Notes: generated from the sequence alone by a model not told the origin. A DNA stretch of 64,000 nucleotides from Taxillus chinensis (GCA_023512835.1 CM042090.1:26637783-26701782), one strand, 5' to 3'; shown: positions 38,390-51,735, counted from the first letter of the stretch. Made by a program: numbers and translations.

Positions 38390-41300
38390 ATGAGTGCTGA
38401 GTAGTAAGTTCGTCTACCAATATCCCCAATTCACTGAAAATTTAGTGCGATTTTGTTTTACAATTTGAGCTCCCCATCACGCGACACGCTTGGATCTACG
38501 CTTACGGGTTGTGTAATATTGATTTCTTGTGATTTTTTGTTCTCGTCTTTCCTTATGCATCGCCCAAATCAGTAACTATCTTGAAGTTTATGATCCATGA
38601 ATGATCGCATCGCAGCGTTAGGTTTGTATTGATGGGTTAGATCCATCCAGGTACCTATAATTTGGTAGCTGTCGTTGGCACATTACGTAATTCGATTCGA
38701 GTTTATAACAGCCTTGAATAATAATTATAATAATAAATGTGTGTGTAACACTGTAACTGCTCCGTCATTATGCTTTCATGTATTGCGTCTATTTTATGTT
38801 TTCTTACTATAGTATATAACATTATGGACTTACAAGTTTATAACTATTAATGAGATGGGGGCTTTTTCAAGGATTCATATCTCATGCAATTCCTCCAATC
38901 TAGACCCTTAGATCTGGTTTTAAGATTGAAGTTTCATTTAACTACATTGGAATGCCGTAGCGGTTGATTTAGCGGTACTACAGCTAAATGAAACTCTAGT
39001 CTGGACCGTCAAAACATATCTAAAGGTTCAGATTAGAGGAATTGCACCATGCAATATCTTGGGGTATTGCATTGGCCTTCAAGGATTAAAGGGGAAAAAA
39101 AACGGATATTTAATATGGAAATTATCTGCTGTTGTAGTAAACCGTGGTTATGTTGTGGGCCATAAAATGAGTGTCAAACCCTCTAATATCATTTTTTTGG
39201 TGTTAAAAAAATTGCATTGCATGCCCCATGACCAATGATGGCTTTTTAATTGATTGATTAACACACTTAAAGCGCCTAAACTATTTGTGGTAAGGTTCCT
39301 TTATTTGAGCTAATTTGTTAAGGTAATCAAGCTGTGTACTCGTATAGCTCATCCACTTTTGTAGCTCATAAACTATCTAAAAGCATGCATGCTTCAGCTG
39401 GTGTTTTGCTCTAAAGTATCATGTCTGTAATCAACTTTTATTTTTGCTTGAAAACTCTTATGTATAAACAAAAATAGACTCCCCCAAACACCCTTTTCAT
39501 ACACTACATGAGAAAATCCGTTTTACTCCTGATTTGGATGTGACTTACTGGTGTTTTGCTCTGCTTTTGTTTGCAGTGACTATTTGTTCAAGCTCTTGCT
39601 CATTGGAGATTCTGGTGTTGGAAAATCATGTCTCCTTTTGCGATTTGCTGTAAGTTTAAGTGCACCTCTTTATTCCACCTCATCCAAAAAGACACAAAAA
39701 AATGAAAATATATAAAAAAAAAGAAAAGGAAAAAAAAAAATGAAGCATCTTTCTAGTCCTTAATAGAAGTGTGGATACCAAATGCTTCTTTGCCGGCATC
39801 TAAAAGGAAAATGGTTTGCAAACAGACTGTCCTTCAAACTGTCTACCAATTCATGATGTCGGCATTTGATTACTTGAAACATTTGCGGAAGTGATGATTT
39901 GTTAAACTCTTAATTGATTTCTGGATGGTTGATGTTACAGATTTTATTTGTATTGCATTATTGTATCCAAAATATGATCTTCAGGAAATAAACACCATTT
40001 ACCAATTCATCTTTGATTCTTTGTGATTTTTTCAGCTTTTTGAATAAAGATTATATTGTTTTATGTATTAGAAATCATTCAGTTGGTCCTTGGTAACATG
40101 AAATTTCTATAAGAAAGCAATTCAGTTGGTCCTAAGTATAATGTTTTTTGCTTGCTCTATGGGAAATAGCAATGAGCAAAGACGAACTATGCACTAAATG
40201 ATGAATATGTTAGTGTACGCGAAGCTCGAAAAAGCTGTAGAACAGGATCAACTGAATGGTCCATGTTTTAAAGGTTCTGTTGTTTGTTTGCAGCCACCTT
40301 ATTCTCTATCACTGCATCTTATTCAATTTGTCTGATTCAATCAAAACGAATTCAACTGCTTCTGAAGTGAGTGTTTTTGTTTTTCAATACAGGATGATTC
40401 ATATCTTGAGAGCTACATCAGTACGATTGGTGTTGATTTTGTAAGCTGTTATTTCTATATCTTTTTGCATGGGTTACTAATAGCATAATAAATGCATCAC
40501 ATTAATCATATTTTGTTTCATTGTGCAGAAAATTCGAACGGTAGAACAGGATGGGAAAACCATCAAACTACAAATTGTATGTTACTGAGTTCCCTCTTTG
40601 ATAATCTATATTCTAAGTTTCAATTTTACTTTTATTTCTTATTAGAAATATTAGGACACTATTAGAATGATTGTTCAAGGCGGTGGTGAAAGTTTTAGGA
40701 AAGTCTTTGAAGAACAGATGAAGAAAGTTTCAATATTATTCTCAGAATAATTTTACTTGTCTTAGGTCTATATGTGACATGTGGCATGCACTTTGGTTTT
40801 TAGTGTATCATTTTCTAGCTTTCTGATCTTTCTGCTTATCTGTGTATCCAGTGGGATACTGCAGGGCAAGAACGGTTCAGGACAATAACCAGTAGCTACT
40901 ATCGTGGGGCACATGGCATTATTGTAAGTTGTGCGCTTCTTGTCTGTTTATTTTCGTAAGTTTACTTTTTCGTTTGCCTGGAACTGGTATCATGCCGCTG
41001 AAATTTTGTTAGGTGGTTTATGACGTGACCGACCAAGAAAGCTTTAACAATGTCAAGCAGTGGTTAAATGAGATTGACCGTTATGCTAGTGAGAATGTAA
41101 ATAAGCTTTTAGTTGGGAACAAGTGTGACCTCACTGCAAACAAAGTAGTCTCCTATGAGACGGCCAAGGTAATATGCTTTGTTCTTTTTTTACGTCTTTG
41201 AGAGGTTTTGACGAGAAATTTGTTGGACTCCTATTAGGCCTTTGCTGATGAAATCGGGATCCCATTTATGGAAACAAGTGCTAAAAGCTCAACAAACGTG

Positions 41301-41521
41301 GAACAAGCATTCATGGCCATGGCTGCAGAGATTAAAAACAGGTACTCAGAATTTACAGAAAAACTCTCTGGGGATGCACACCCAATTATCAAACTATATG
41401 TTCTTTTAATCTCTGTTTCAGGATGGCGAGCCAGCCAGCGGCAATGAACAATGCCAGACCTTCAACAGTGCAGATCCGAGGGCAGCCAGTTAACCAGAAG
41501 TCTGGGTGCTGCTCGTCTTGA
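38390..41521 (+). CDS. RABD2: RABD2-type small GTPase (Rab1/Ypt1 class), eight exons
   Basis: Coding exons: 38390-38403, 39577-39649, 40393-40440, 40529-40576, 40852-40923, 41013-41168, 41238-41341, 41422-41521. All are GT-AG and join to an intact 204-residue protein. It shows the P-loop GDSGVGKS (15-22), effector region [13 protein letters not shown], the switch II motif WDTAGQE, NKCD (guanine specificity) and ETSAK, and ends CCSS, the double-cysteine geranylgeranylation signal. Sequence details ([32 protein letters not shown]) fit plant RABD2, which controls ER-to-Golgi vesicle traffic. NKCD in place of the more usual NKND is a conservative change. The first coding exon is only 14 bases. 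Intron 1 (about 1.2 kb) carries a MITE. No damage is seen. Confidence 0.96.
38876..39077. mobile_element. MITE with long inverted repeats and 10 bp target duplication in RAB intron 1
   Basis: The inner part, 38885-39046, folds back on itself: TGCAATTCCTCCAATCTAGA at the left matches the reverse complement TGCAATTCCTCTAATCTGAA at the right, and similarity continues for about 70 bases per arm (for example AGTTTCATTTAACTAC against AGTTTCATTTAGCTGT). The perfect direct repeat TTCAAGGATT lies just outside, at 38866-38875 and 39078-39087. A 9-11 bp duplication is the mark of Mutator-like elements, so a MULE-derived MITE is the best guess. No coding capacity. Confidence 0.8.
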
Positions 41522-42668
41522 AGCTGAAACCCACTATTGGCTACTCAAAACCCGTAGTTGTTTCGAGTGATGTGTAAAACTAGTTCTACCTCATTCTTAA
41601 TGCTTTGAATGGGGAAAAAAATGCTGATCATCATGATATTCTTGTAGTGTTCCCGAACGCGGTTGCTAAGCACTGTCATTATTCTTACCAGTATTTTGAT
41701 TTCAGAAACTCTGTACAAATTAATTAGGAATATGTTGCTATTTGTTGCATGGAAATATGCATCAGATACCATGTTAAATAATTGTGTTAGTAGAATAGAA
41801 ATTAGCGACGCGTGAATCATTTAAGATGGATTTCCATTGTTGCGTGATTTATACTTGGATTTGAAATTCGTCAGATGTAAATTTACACACACCGAGACAC
41901 GGGAAAAAAAAACTCTCTTATCTGGAGCAGCTTCAATGTGGGCTGTTCTCGTTCTCACTCTCTCAAAAACCTAAGCCGACATGTCATGACTGGTAAATTA
42001 ATGATGATATATAAGTTGGTAGTAGAAAATAATGTAACAATCAGGCAATAAAACCATTGTTAGCAATAAAACAACACACAACCACGCAATCTACAATAAT
42101 GTAACATTCAGGCCCTAAAAACACATAATAATTGAATGAAGACGACAACCCAGGAGGTGAATGAAAAGCAAAATAAATATATAAATACATAGAAAAAGAG
42201 CAAAATTAATCAAGAAGCAAAAAAAATAAAACAAAAATAAAAATATAAGAATAAATGACTTGGTGCCCAACGATATACAACCAAGACACGAGATAAGAAC
42301 ACAAAGAATATCAAGTAGGGATGTATACGGCAATCACGGAGGAGGAGACCATCGCAGGAGAGAGGGGATACGCTTGTTTGTTTTTTAATTTTTAATCCAA
42401 CGAATATTATTACGGTTTTGGGATCGGACGGCTGTATTATTATTAGTTTTCACGAACAATAAGGAGTTGGCCTTGTTCTCTCAGTCTCACACACACACAC
42501 ACACACACTCTCTCTGTCTGTCTGTGTATATATATTTGTGGCGTGCCAACCCTTAGACACTCCAATACCAATTAGAATCAGCGCAAACACATTCAAATCG
42601 GTTGGCTCGCCTTTGGGTTCCCCACCCCCACCTGTTGGACCGATCAATCAGTCAGTTGTCGTGAATCC
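41522..42668. other. RAB 3' UTR and UCH promoter region
   Basis: The first 300 bp should be the RAB 3' UTR. The rest is AT-rich. A CA-CT-TA compound microsatellite at 42489-42537 overlaps a TATATATA near 42527, which could be the TATA region of the UCH gene about 140 bp before its ATG. Confidence 0.5.
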
Positions 42669-45600
42669 ATGGGCGAAAGGCCTTCTGGTAAGAAATGGCT
42701 TCCTCTCGAAGCTAACCCCGATGTCATGAATCAGGTCTCTTCTCTCTCTCTCGCTCGCTCGCTCGCTTTGCTGTGTTGTTCTTGTATGGTTGGTAATCAT
42801 TTTCAATCGTGTCACGTTGTTGTACAACAGTTCCTATGGGGGCTTGGCCTTGCAGAAGATGAGGCAGAGTGCTATGATGTTTTTGGGTTGGATGAAGAGC
42901 TGCTGGCAATGGTTCCACACCCTGTGCTTGCTGTTTTGTTTCTTTATCCCCTCACATCCGAGGTTGGTTTGTTTGTTTGTGCTTGCTGATCTTTTTTTAA
43001 GTTTTCCTCCGGATTTTCCATTGTTTTTGGTAGTTAGAAGTAGACAAATAATTTAACAGATCTATTCAAACATTGCCGCTGATCTTCAGCTCAAAATCGA
43101 AGCACCAATTAATTGTTGGTCTTGCGATGGGCTAAGTAGCGACGGCTTGTAGTACCCAAAATGGTTCGGAGACTAGGAAAATCCAACGAAGGCATGCTCA
43201 TTCCTTTGGCGAGTTCTGTACTGAGACTGGGAATTTGGAAACGTAATGCCACAGTAGTTGTGTTGTGTGTAGCTTGATACTGACTTTTGCCCAATGCTTC
43301 CTCTTAATACTCGCTTCCTTGATGTCCATCTCTTCCTGATTCCGAGTTTTGAGGTTGTGACTTTGTTGTTGCAAAGTGATTGGCGAAGGACCCTTTTTCA
43401 TTGATCCATTGAGTTTGGAAAAATGAGTTTGAGGTTTTTATCCTTTTACCCAATAATGAAAAATATTATCCCTAAGTTTTTATAAAGTCACCAAATAATA
43501 TAATAGAATCTCATTTTTCAGGGAAATAATTTTCAGGAAATTGTTTTCCGCGAAACAAATGGATCCATATACTAATGAAATTTAGCTTATTTTATTACAA
43601 TTCTAATGAAATTTGGATTGCTTTCAGACTGAGAAGGAGAGAGCCTTGCAGGACAGTTTAAAGAAGGTGAGCTCTGTATGGAACCCTCTTGATTATACTC
43701 TTCAAGATGCCTTGACTGCATATACACATCACACACACATGTCTGCATCATCAATAATGTTTAAGAAATCTTTTAGTCCCTTGTTCAACCAAATTCTGAA
43801 AATGATATATCATGAGCTACGAGTTGCTTGAGTTGTCTACAAGTTGCCTTAGTTCCGATGAGGCAGATACACTAGCAAGAGTATGTATTATGGGCCTCAA
43901 CATTTAGTTATTGGAGTTTGTCGTGCAACGCTATGAAACCTTTTATTTATTTATTTTAATGTGGGCATGTTAGACCCATCCTAGATTAAAATCATTTTGA
44001 AGCTTCCAAAGGTCCAAATTTTTATTTTTTATTGTTTATGTTTCAAACCAGTAATTAACATTTATGTTCATTTTTATTGTCGATTCCTGTTATCCTTTAT
44101 ACTTACATAGCTATGCAGTGACAGAAAATAGTAGCCAGACCTTATACTAACTTTGATGGTCTTTTGACTATATAATCAACATTCATACTGTTTATGAATC
44201 AAATTTGAGGTTTAAGTAAAGGCTTCACTAAAGCATTCCTCCTGTTGTGCTAGGCTCACAAGGCTACACCATTAGTACTTTTCTAAAATATAGAGCAAAC
44301 CAAACCGCATTCTCAGCTATTTAATTCTAATCGTTTGGTCTTCGCAACCAAATGAAAATTGTGATGTTCATTTCTATTCAAATCAATCATAAGATGGTGG
44401 TTCTTTTGTAAAAGTTATTTATTGTTTTTGTTATAATGTCAACTTATTCACATTACATTACGAGTAGGAGTCGAGTAGTCAAGTTTATTTCATGAAGCAA
44501 ACTGTTGGAAATGCATGTGGAACAATTGGACTTCTTCATGCTATTGGGAATGTCAGTTCTAACATAAAACTTCGTAAGTTTTCTTGAATCAAAATCTCTT
44601 TTTTTATATATCGTTTTTTGGTAATCATGCACTTTTTTTTCCGTACAAGCATTATATGCTGCACGTGATCACATATCTTTTTTTTTTTGGCTTTATATGC
44701 CATTACTATCCATTTGTATTTGTTCTGTTGCTGTGCTTTACTGGTTAAGAAGTATTTCATCTCTCAAAAAATATATTAAGTCAAATTTCATGGAAAATGT
44801 GCTAGTTGTTAACTTGTCATATCCAATTTTTGTTGTCAGCTGTAATGTATCATAAGATGTAAGTGGAGTTGTTTTAGTAGTTTATTCAATCTCAGGACTT
44901 TTTCTTGTTTGAGTAAAATGACGACGCCCCTATAAAATAAATACATAAACATAAGATGCAAGTGGAGATTTTTTAGTTTCCCTGACTGTTTAGACCTCTA
45001 TTTTTAGTTTATTTAGAAATGAATAAAAATAATAAGCAGGATAAGTCGAGAGAAGTGAGGTTGCATATACTAATGCAGTAATGCCCTTCGAAGGGCACTG
45101 AAACGATCTAAGAGCTTGTATTTCTATAATATAAAAATTGCTCGCAATGTTCTGCCATGCCTATAAAGCAGGTTCATTTGGGCCATTCTATGTAAAATTT
45201 GTTACTTCCTTTCAGGTGAAGGCTCATTCTTGGACAATTTTTTCAAGACCACTGCAAATTTTAATCCCTTGGAGGTTACACACTCTTCTGCAGTAATTAT
45301 AATATAATTTTCCATTGATTTTGTGGTTCCACTTGTTAATTCTGCTTACATGATTTTTTCACACAAATTTGAACAGCGTGCTTTGTTTATTGAGAATGAC
45401 ACAGAAATGGAAAGCGCTCATTCTGTGGCAGCTACAGCTGGTGATACAGAGGTAGATTAATTATTATTGTTTTATTATGTTATGTTTGTAGTAGTAAACT
45501 TGAGGGTATAATTGTGTATGTAGTCCCCTTTATGATGAATGATGATATAATTGAGCTAGAGCCAGCCCATTATGTTACAGCTCTCTGACTCTCTTATTCA

Positions 45601-47883
45601 ACCTACTCTCTTACGTCAACTTTCTTTCATCTAAACTGATTATTACACCGTTAGTCAAGTCAAATATGCTGTTGAGTTATTTAGAATTGGGAAAGTAATG
45701 GGATTATTATATAGGATTTAAGGTTAGTTTGTTGATATTCAAGTTATAAGCCTGTATAAAGAGCTGTGTTACTGTAATGTTTTTTCCCTTGTGGGTTGGA
45801 TAATATTTTTTTATCACGTGAACATGTCTCTATGTCATTGTTTGATTTAGTTGTATTTCATAGGGTTCATGGTCATCATTATAAGATTATCACAACTGGT
45901 ACTATTTATGGAAGTGGCTAGTCAGTTTTAGTTCCAGCTACTCAGCTAGTGCTTATTGATTTGGTAGAAGACTTTAAAATAAGTAAATACCAGTATAAGC
46001 ATTATTATATTTCCTGACTAGCTCCTAGGAGAAAAGTGAAGTGTTCCAATTCAAGCAGGAGAGTCAGGGACCTTAGTGTGGATGGTGGCGTAGTAGAGAG
46101 GAGGCTTTCAGTGACAGATAGATGGCTGTAACATTGTGTGAGGCCGTACATGGGCAGGGTGGTGGTCCTGGTGGAGTTGAACAACAGGGGTCAGATATCG
46201 GCCTGGTGCAGTGGACTATGAAGAAGAATCTGAGGAAGCAAAAGAGTGTCACCGTGAATCTGGGCTGATGGGAATTGAATGCGGGCAGTAATGGTGAAGA
46301 GATAGAACCCAATAAGCGGTGCAGCAGGAAGTTAGATGTACGAATTTGATAATTGGTTTACTAATTTTAAGTTTTGTCATTTTGTTTCTCTTTTTTTTTT
46401 TTTTTTGACAATGGCAATTCATGTCAGCACTAGAATACAGTGTTAGCACTTTTGCGTAAAGAATCATCGAGTCAGTAGTTTTATGGTAGATAATGGTTTA
46501 CATCATGGTGTTAGTAACTTAATTTAACTGATAGATTGGAGGGGCAAAATTGGCACCACATTTATGGTGCAAAGCTGGAATTAACCAAAAAAACTGTTCA
46601 GCAATGGAATTGGTCATTTTTTGATGCCCGATGGTTTGAGGACAGATTTGATACTACTGCCTCGTTTTAATATTAGTTATTTACTTTATATATTGAGGCA
46701 ATATAGTACATTTAGTAGAAGGTGTTGCAGTTTTAGTTGTTTCAATAGGATTTCTTTGCCATTGTGGTTGCTTCTCTCTTAATCACTGTCGTTTTATACC
46801 ATGAGCATTTGGGATACTTGTCCCTTCAAAGTTCAATTTCTATCCTCTCTTGACCTTAAATGGTTTTACGCTGTGTTAATTTTAATTAGTTTTGAGACCT
46901 AATAGCAGTTAAAATGAGTTCACATTCTAGTACCAGTTAAAATGATTTCAAATTTGTTTTGTGGTAAGATTGATCTGGGATCCCTATAACATTGAATTAG
47001 TAAAACTGAGTATATTTGTTAGTTTTTGCTTGTGGTTTATTTAATGATTCTCATATCTTGTAATCATGCAAGTGGTTTATTTAATGATTCTCATTGCTTG
47101 TTTTGTGGTTTATTTAGATTTTGAACTTTTGCCTTTTGGAAATGATAATATTCGTGATAAACCCACGAGTAAAAACTAATAAATGTCATGAAACCTGTTT
47201 ACCTGAATGAAATTATAAATTCTAATGTTCGCAGCCTTAAATTTTTTTTCTTGGCAGGCTTCACATGATGTTGACACGCATTTTATCTGCTTCTCTTGTG
47301 TTGATGGCAAGTCCCTGGATCTCTCTTTCTCCCTATGACAATAGAATTGCCACCATATCGATTGGAATTAGCGTTAAATGGTTGTTTATTTTGTAATACA
47401 ATGACTTAATATTTGTTGAAATTTTTTTGTTTGCAGGTGTACTTTACGAGCTTGATGGAAGAAAATCAGGACCAATCTCACATGGGGCATCCTCACCAGG
47501 AAGTTTACTGCAGGTCGATTCTTTAATCAGTTGCATTGTAAATGTCTGGGGGCTAATTACTTCACAATTTGTTTCCATGGATTCCTTAATGTTTCCAAGA
47601 AAAAAAGCACTAGGAAAATGAGTTTTAACCTACTTTTTTTTATATTGATGAATAATACAAGAATAATGACAGGTTGACATAATTGCTTAATTTCAATGTA
47701 GAAAACTACTTTTGTTTGTAGCTACAGTTAGGCTATTCGTAAACCAAGTTCCAATAAATTTCAGTGCATTAAAGGGTCGTTGTTTCATTACAGGATGCAG
47801 CTAAAGTCATACAGGGGATGATCCAAAAGAACCCTAACTCAATCAATTTCAATGTGATTGCCATTTCGAAAAAAAACGCTTAA
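42669..47883 (+). CDS. UCH3: Ubiquitin carboxyl-terminal hydrolase, UCH-L3 type (peptidase C12), nine exons
   Basis: Exons: 42669-42734, 42831-42962, 43628-43666, 44468-44573, 45216-45274, 45377-45451, 47258-47306, 47437-47513, 47794-47883. Total 693 nt, a 230-residue protein, close to the 223-234 usual for UCH-L1/L3. Family marks: the N-terminus [22 protein letters not shown], the catalytic Gln and Cys in [17 protein letters not shown] (exon 4), the catalytic His in DVDTHFICF (exon 7) and the catalytic Asp in [10 protein letters not shown] (exon 8). It removes small adducts from the C-terminus of ubiquitin in cytosol and nucleus. Intron 7 starts with GC (GATG|GCAAGT) and ends AG. The exon 4 acceptor is TAGGAG, so the protein may or may not have one extra Glu. 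The long intron 6 (1.8 kb) includes small tandem repeats. Intact. Confidence 0.95.
45082..45097. repeat. 16 bp perfect palindrome in UCH intron 4
   Basis: TGCCCTTCGAAGGGCA is its own reverse complement. Confidence 0.9.
47030..47118. repeat. Short tandem duplication in UCH intron 6, period 41 bp
   Basis: GTGGTTTATTTAATGATTCT occurs twice, 41 bases apart, with a third partial copy (TGTGGTTTATTTAGAT) following. Confidence 0.85.
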
Positions 47884-48731
47884 GTTTCTTGCCCTCTGGC
47901 CTCTGCTGATAGTTGTGAGCACAACATCGGCTCGTTAAAGATTTTTTTTTTTTTTAAACTCTTTTAGTCTCTGACCCTCTGCTGCTGTTTTTGTGAGATC
48001 AGCATTGAAGTTGAAGAAGGTTTTTTCTTTCCTGCTGAGCAAGAATGATGATAATTTCGCATGCATTTTAGTATTTGGTGAGAAAGGATATACTAGTTAA
48101 GAAAAGTGCTGTGGACATTTTGGGCATATGGGTAGAATAGATAATATAGGTGATCTATGCTGTTGCACTGTTGCCGTAACATTAACTCTCATAGGCCCAT
48201 TGCTCGGATTTGCTAGCAGAGGCATTCTGAATCTTCAGATAGATTATTAATTTATTTGTTAAGTTTAATTTGGTTAAGTAATCTTTCTCTTTGTGGATGC
48301 GTTACTTTTTTCCTTGTTTAATACTTTATTTTTCTCCTGTCATTTTTTTAAGGAAAAGTCTATTAATGAACTTAGTTGAGTTTTTTAAACGTAATTTACT
48401 TAATATAAATGTTTTATCGATTAAATTAGGCGGTGGATTTTAAAAAAGTTTACCTACTATAAATAATTTGTCAATTAAATTAGCTTCAGATTTTTTTTTT
48501 GATAATTTACTTATTAAAAAATTAACAATTTAGCAATAATTTAAGAATAATAATAACTACTAATTACTAAAAAGTTAGCTACTAAATAAATTAACTGATT
48601 TTTTTAATTCATTAATTAAATTATCGATAAAAATAATAATATTATTATTAAAAAAAAGAAGGGTTTGTATTATGCTTAATTTGTGTTTTGTGTCACTTAT
48701 GATACATGTTTTTTTTTAATACTGAAACATT

Positions 48732-48888
48732 CTGATGATAATAACGAGCACTACCCGATTAAGATAATATTTTATATAAAGTACATACATTTTAAATGAA
48801 TGGACGTTCTGGTGATAATAACGAGCACTACCTGATTAAGATAATATTTTATAAAAAGTACATACTTTTTTTAAATGAATGGACGTTT
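48732..48888. repeat. Tandem duplication, period 77 bp
   Basis: GATAATAACGAGCACTACC, GATTAAGATAATATTTTATA and AAATGAATGGACGTT repeat in order in the two halves with few changes, so the duplication is fairly recent. Confidence 0.9.
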
Positions 48889-49734
48889 GTTTGTTTATTC
48901 AACAGCAACCATTCAAAGTTTCAAAACCTATTTTTTAATCCGTTGAAGTTTCTATTGTATTTGTATTATTATTATTATTGTATATCAATATCATATATGT
49001 TCTAATCTAAAAACAACGATTGGTGTAGTGTATAGTATAGTATTTTTTTTATTTTTGTGCCAACGAGGAAGCTGGAAAACGTGTCGGAATGTCCATCTAG
49101 TTTTAGTTAGAAATGTCATTTTGTTATTCAATGAAAACTAACTTCCTTACGTAACTTGTGCCTGCGAGTCCATACGTGGGCGTGTATGAGCTCAAACCTT
49201 AACAACGTACAGTGACGTCTTCTGAACGCGCACGCCACGCACGGTTCCCACCTCGGAGACTACTACAAGCTGATCCACGGTCCATGAACATGGTCAGGTC
49301 AAAAGTGCTGACTTTTTTCTTTCTCCATTTTTGGTCTAGGCCTAGCTAGGGGCAAAAAAAAAAAAATTTACTGCCTTTTCATTTGTTTCTTTATCCGATC
49401 TTCACACGTGTAGTTTTTTTTTTTTTTTTTAAATTTACAAGGTGTGTGTCCGTCTAGATATATGACCTTGATGTGCAGAAAATATAGGCAAAAGACAATG
49501 GGATCAACCGATCAAGACAACACGTACGCTTGTGTAAATGGGCATGCTAGATAGGCAGCCCGCAGCCCTATTAATTAAATCGGGACAAGAATGATGATGT
49601 GAAATATTTAAAATAGTATAACAATAGTTTTGGTACGTAAAAGTTATATCTGGTGAAAAAATATATATTCATAATTGGTGTCTTCCCATTTTATAATTTA
49701 TTACATAATCACATTAATCCTCCCTACCCTAAAT

Positions 49735-49977
49735 CTATATATAGTTCGTAAACCTAATAGTCTAATACTCAAATACCGGCACAGTTGTTCTGCATGCCCC
49801 TTTCTATCCTCTCTTCTTCTATTCTGACTTCATAATCCCAAATCCAACTCCAACCAATCTTCCCTTTCTTCTCTACTCTCGCCTCTCGCTCACTTGCTCT
49901 CGCTGGTTATAGCGATGCAATCTTCTAGTTTCGTTCAGATGCTCTCTCCCTGTCTCACGGGTCATGGCCATCAATAA
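49735..49977 (+). other. TATA-like site with pyrimidine-rich leader and 20-codon ORF
   Basis: CTATATATAG (about 49735-49744) is followed by a CT-rich leader and an ATG at 49915 that reads MQSSSFVQMLSPCLTGHGHQ and stops at 49975-49977. It has the look of a promoter and 5' end, but nothing coding follows. It could be a gene relic, a non-coding RNA start, or chance. Confidence 0.25.
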
Positions 49978-51665
49978 TGACAAACACAGAAACACTACAT
50001 GAACATAAATAGAAGTATTTTAACCGTAATTAAACCCGATTTACAAAGAATATTATGTGATTTTTTTTTATTAAAATAATTTAATAAAAAATAATATCGC
50101 ATGTGACCAGAAAAGAGAGAGGGAACGATTTCACTTGGTTCGTTAGTACCGTAGCATATGCAAGAGAAAGGAGCTGAGTGAAGCTATTCTTAGCGATTTC
50201 AATCATTCAACCGATGAAAAAATTTCAGGTAAGTAATTCAATCCCCTATATACTGTTCTATGGATTTAATTATGCCTAGTTTATGTAGAAATTAATTAGA
50301 ATTTCATTATGAACCCTAACAATTTGGAATTTGAGAATTTGAGATGAATTGCATAAATTGTGTGGTTCATATAATGTTAAAAATGATGTTTTTAGCTTGA
50401 TTTCGATGATTTCATATTAAATAATCAATTCTAGAGCTTGAAATCTAGAAATTTAGGATTTCGGTGTGTTTTTGAAGAAGAACCTTAATTTTTGAGTAAT
50501 TGGATATAAACTGAGTTACACCATATGTTTAATCACGTTTGAGCTTCATTTAAACCTTGCATTTTTATTAAATTGCATATTCTGATGTGTGTGGTTGAAA
50601 ATCAGGTATTGAATGTACACATTGGGTTTGTTCCATGTTATGTGATATCATGGGTGTATGGAAGGCTTGTGTGAAAAAACTTGTATTTAGATTTTTTTTT
50701 CTTTTAACATACATTATTGGTACATTTGAGTTAGGATTAAGATAACGTGTATTATTAATGTATATATAATATGTAATAATAATATTATTTTTTCAAGACA
50801 TTGTCATTAATACACCTAAAAGAGATATTAAATTTACTACTACAACAATTCAAATGATGCATTAATTTTAATTCATGTATCAATAGTATTGTTTAGTGAG
50901 TTATGTTGCATTCAAATTCACTCAATATATTTTCAATAATACTTTATTTTCTATGGAAAGTCTTTATAAAGGATTCATTTCTCTCACTGAATACTTTCAA
51001 GGAGTTGGAGGTTAAAAACTTTTCATACTTTACATGGTTATTATTTTATACATATTATTAAATTTCCATCCCACATGAAAAGTATGAATGCTATGAAAGT
51101 TTTTGTTGAATATGTTGATATGAGGGTACTATTTCATGAAAATTACTTTAAATTAGAGTAATGAATTGGAAAGGATCTTATGAGCTAAATTGTAAAAAGT
51201 TTGATACGATGTTAAAATCTAGTTGATAGAAAATATCATCGAACAAGAATCTTCATTAAATGTTTATCTAACTGAAATATTGAATTATGAGCATCAAACT
51301 TTTAAAAAACTATACAATAATTAACATTTTCAAATGTTAGTTTAATAATCATTTGAGTTTTTCTTGTCATAGGAGGACAAGAGTAGCACATTTCATGTTG
51401 CTTTAACACTCATTGATCATTAGTTCAATCTTTCATTTTAGTAGCATATTTCGTGTCTTATTCTAGTATCTCCATCTAAATTGTATCAAAACACTTAGCA
51501 AATACAAAAAATCATCTATATTGTTGAAATAATTATGAATAGCCAATCACAATTAAATATTGTTGAAATAATTGTACTAAAAGAAAATTGAAAAACATTA
51601 CAAAGGAAACAAAACTTGACAAAATCCACAGGATGGAGATACATTTGAAAAAATTAAAGTATTTC

Positions 51666-51686
51666 TGTGTGTGTGCGCGCGTGCGC

Positions 51687-51718
<32 letters not shown>

Positions 51719-51735
51719 GGAGGAGAGAGAGAGAT
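51666..51735. repeat. (GT)n/(GC)n/(GA)n compound microsatellite
   Basis: GT units with GCGC interruptions run into GA units. Confidence 0.93.

Noticed and set aside
46073..46467. Frames within UCH intron 6
   Set aside because: They are inside an intron set by well-supported exons and show no family features.
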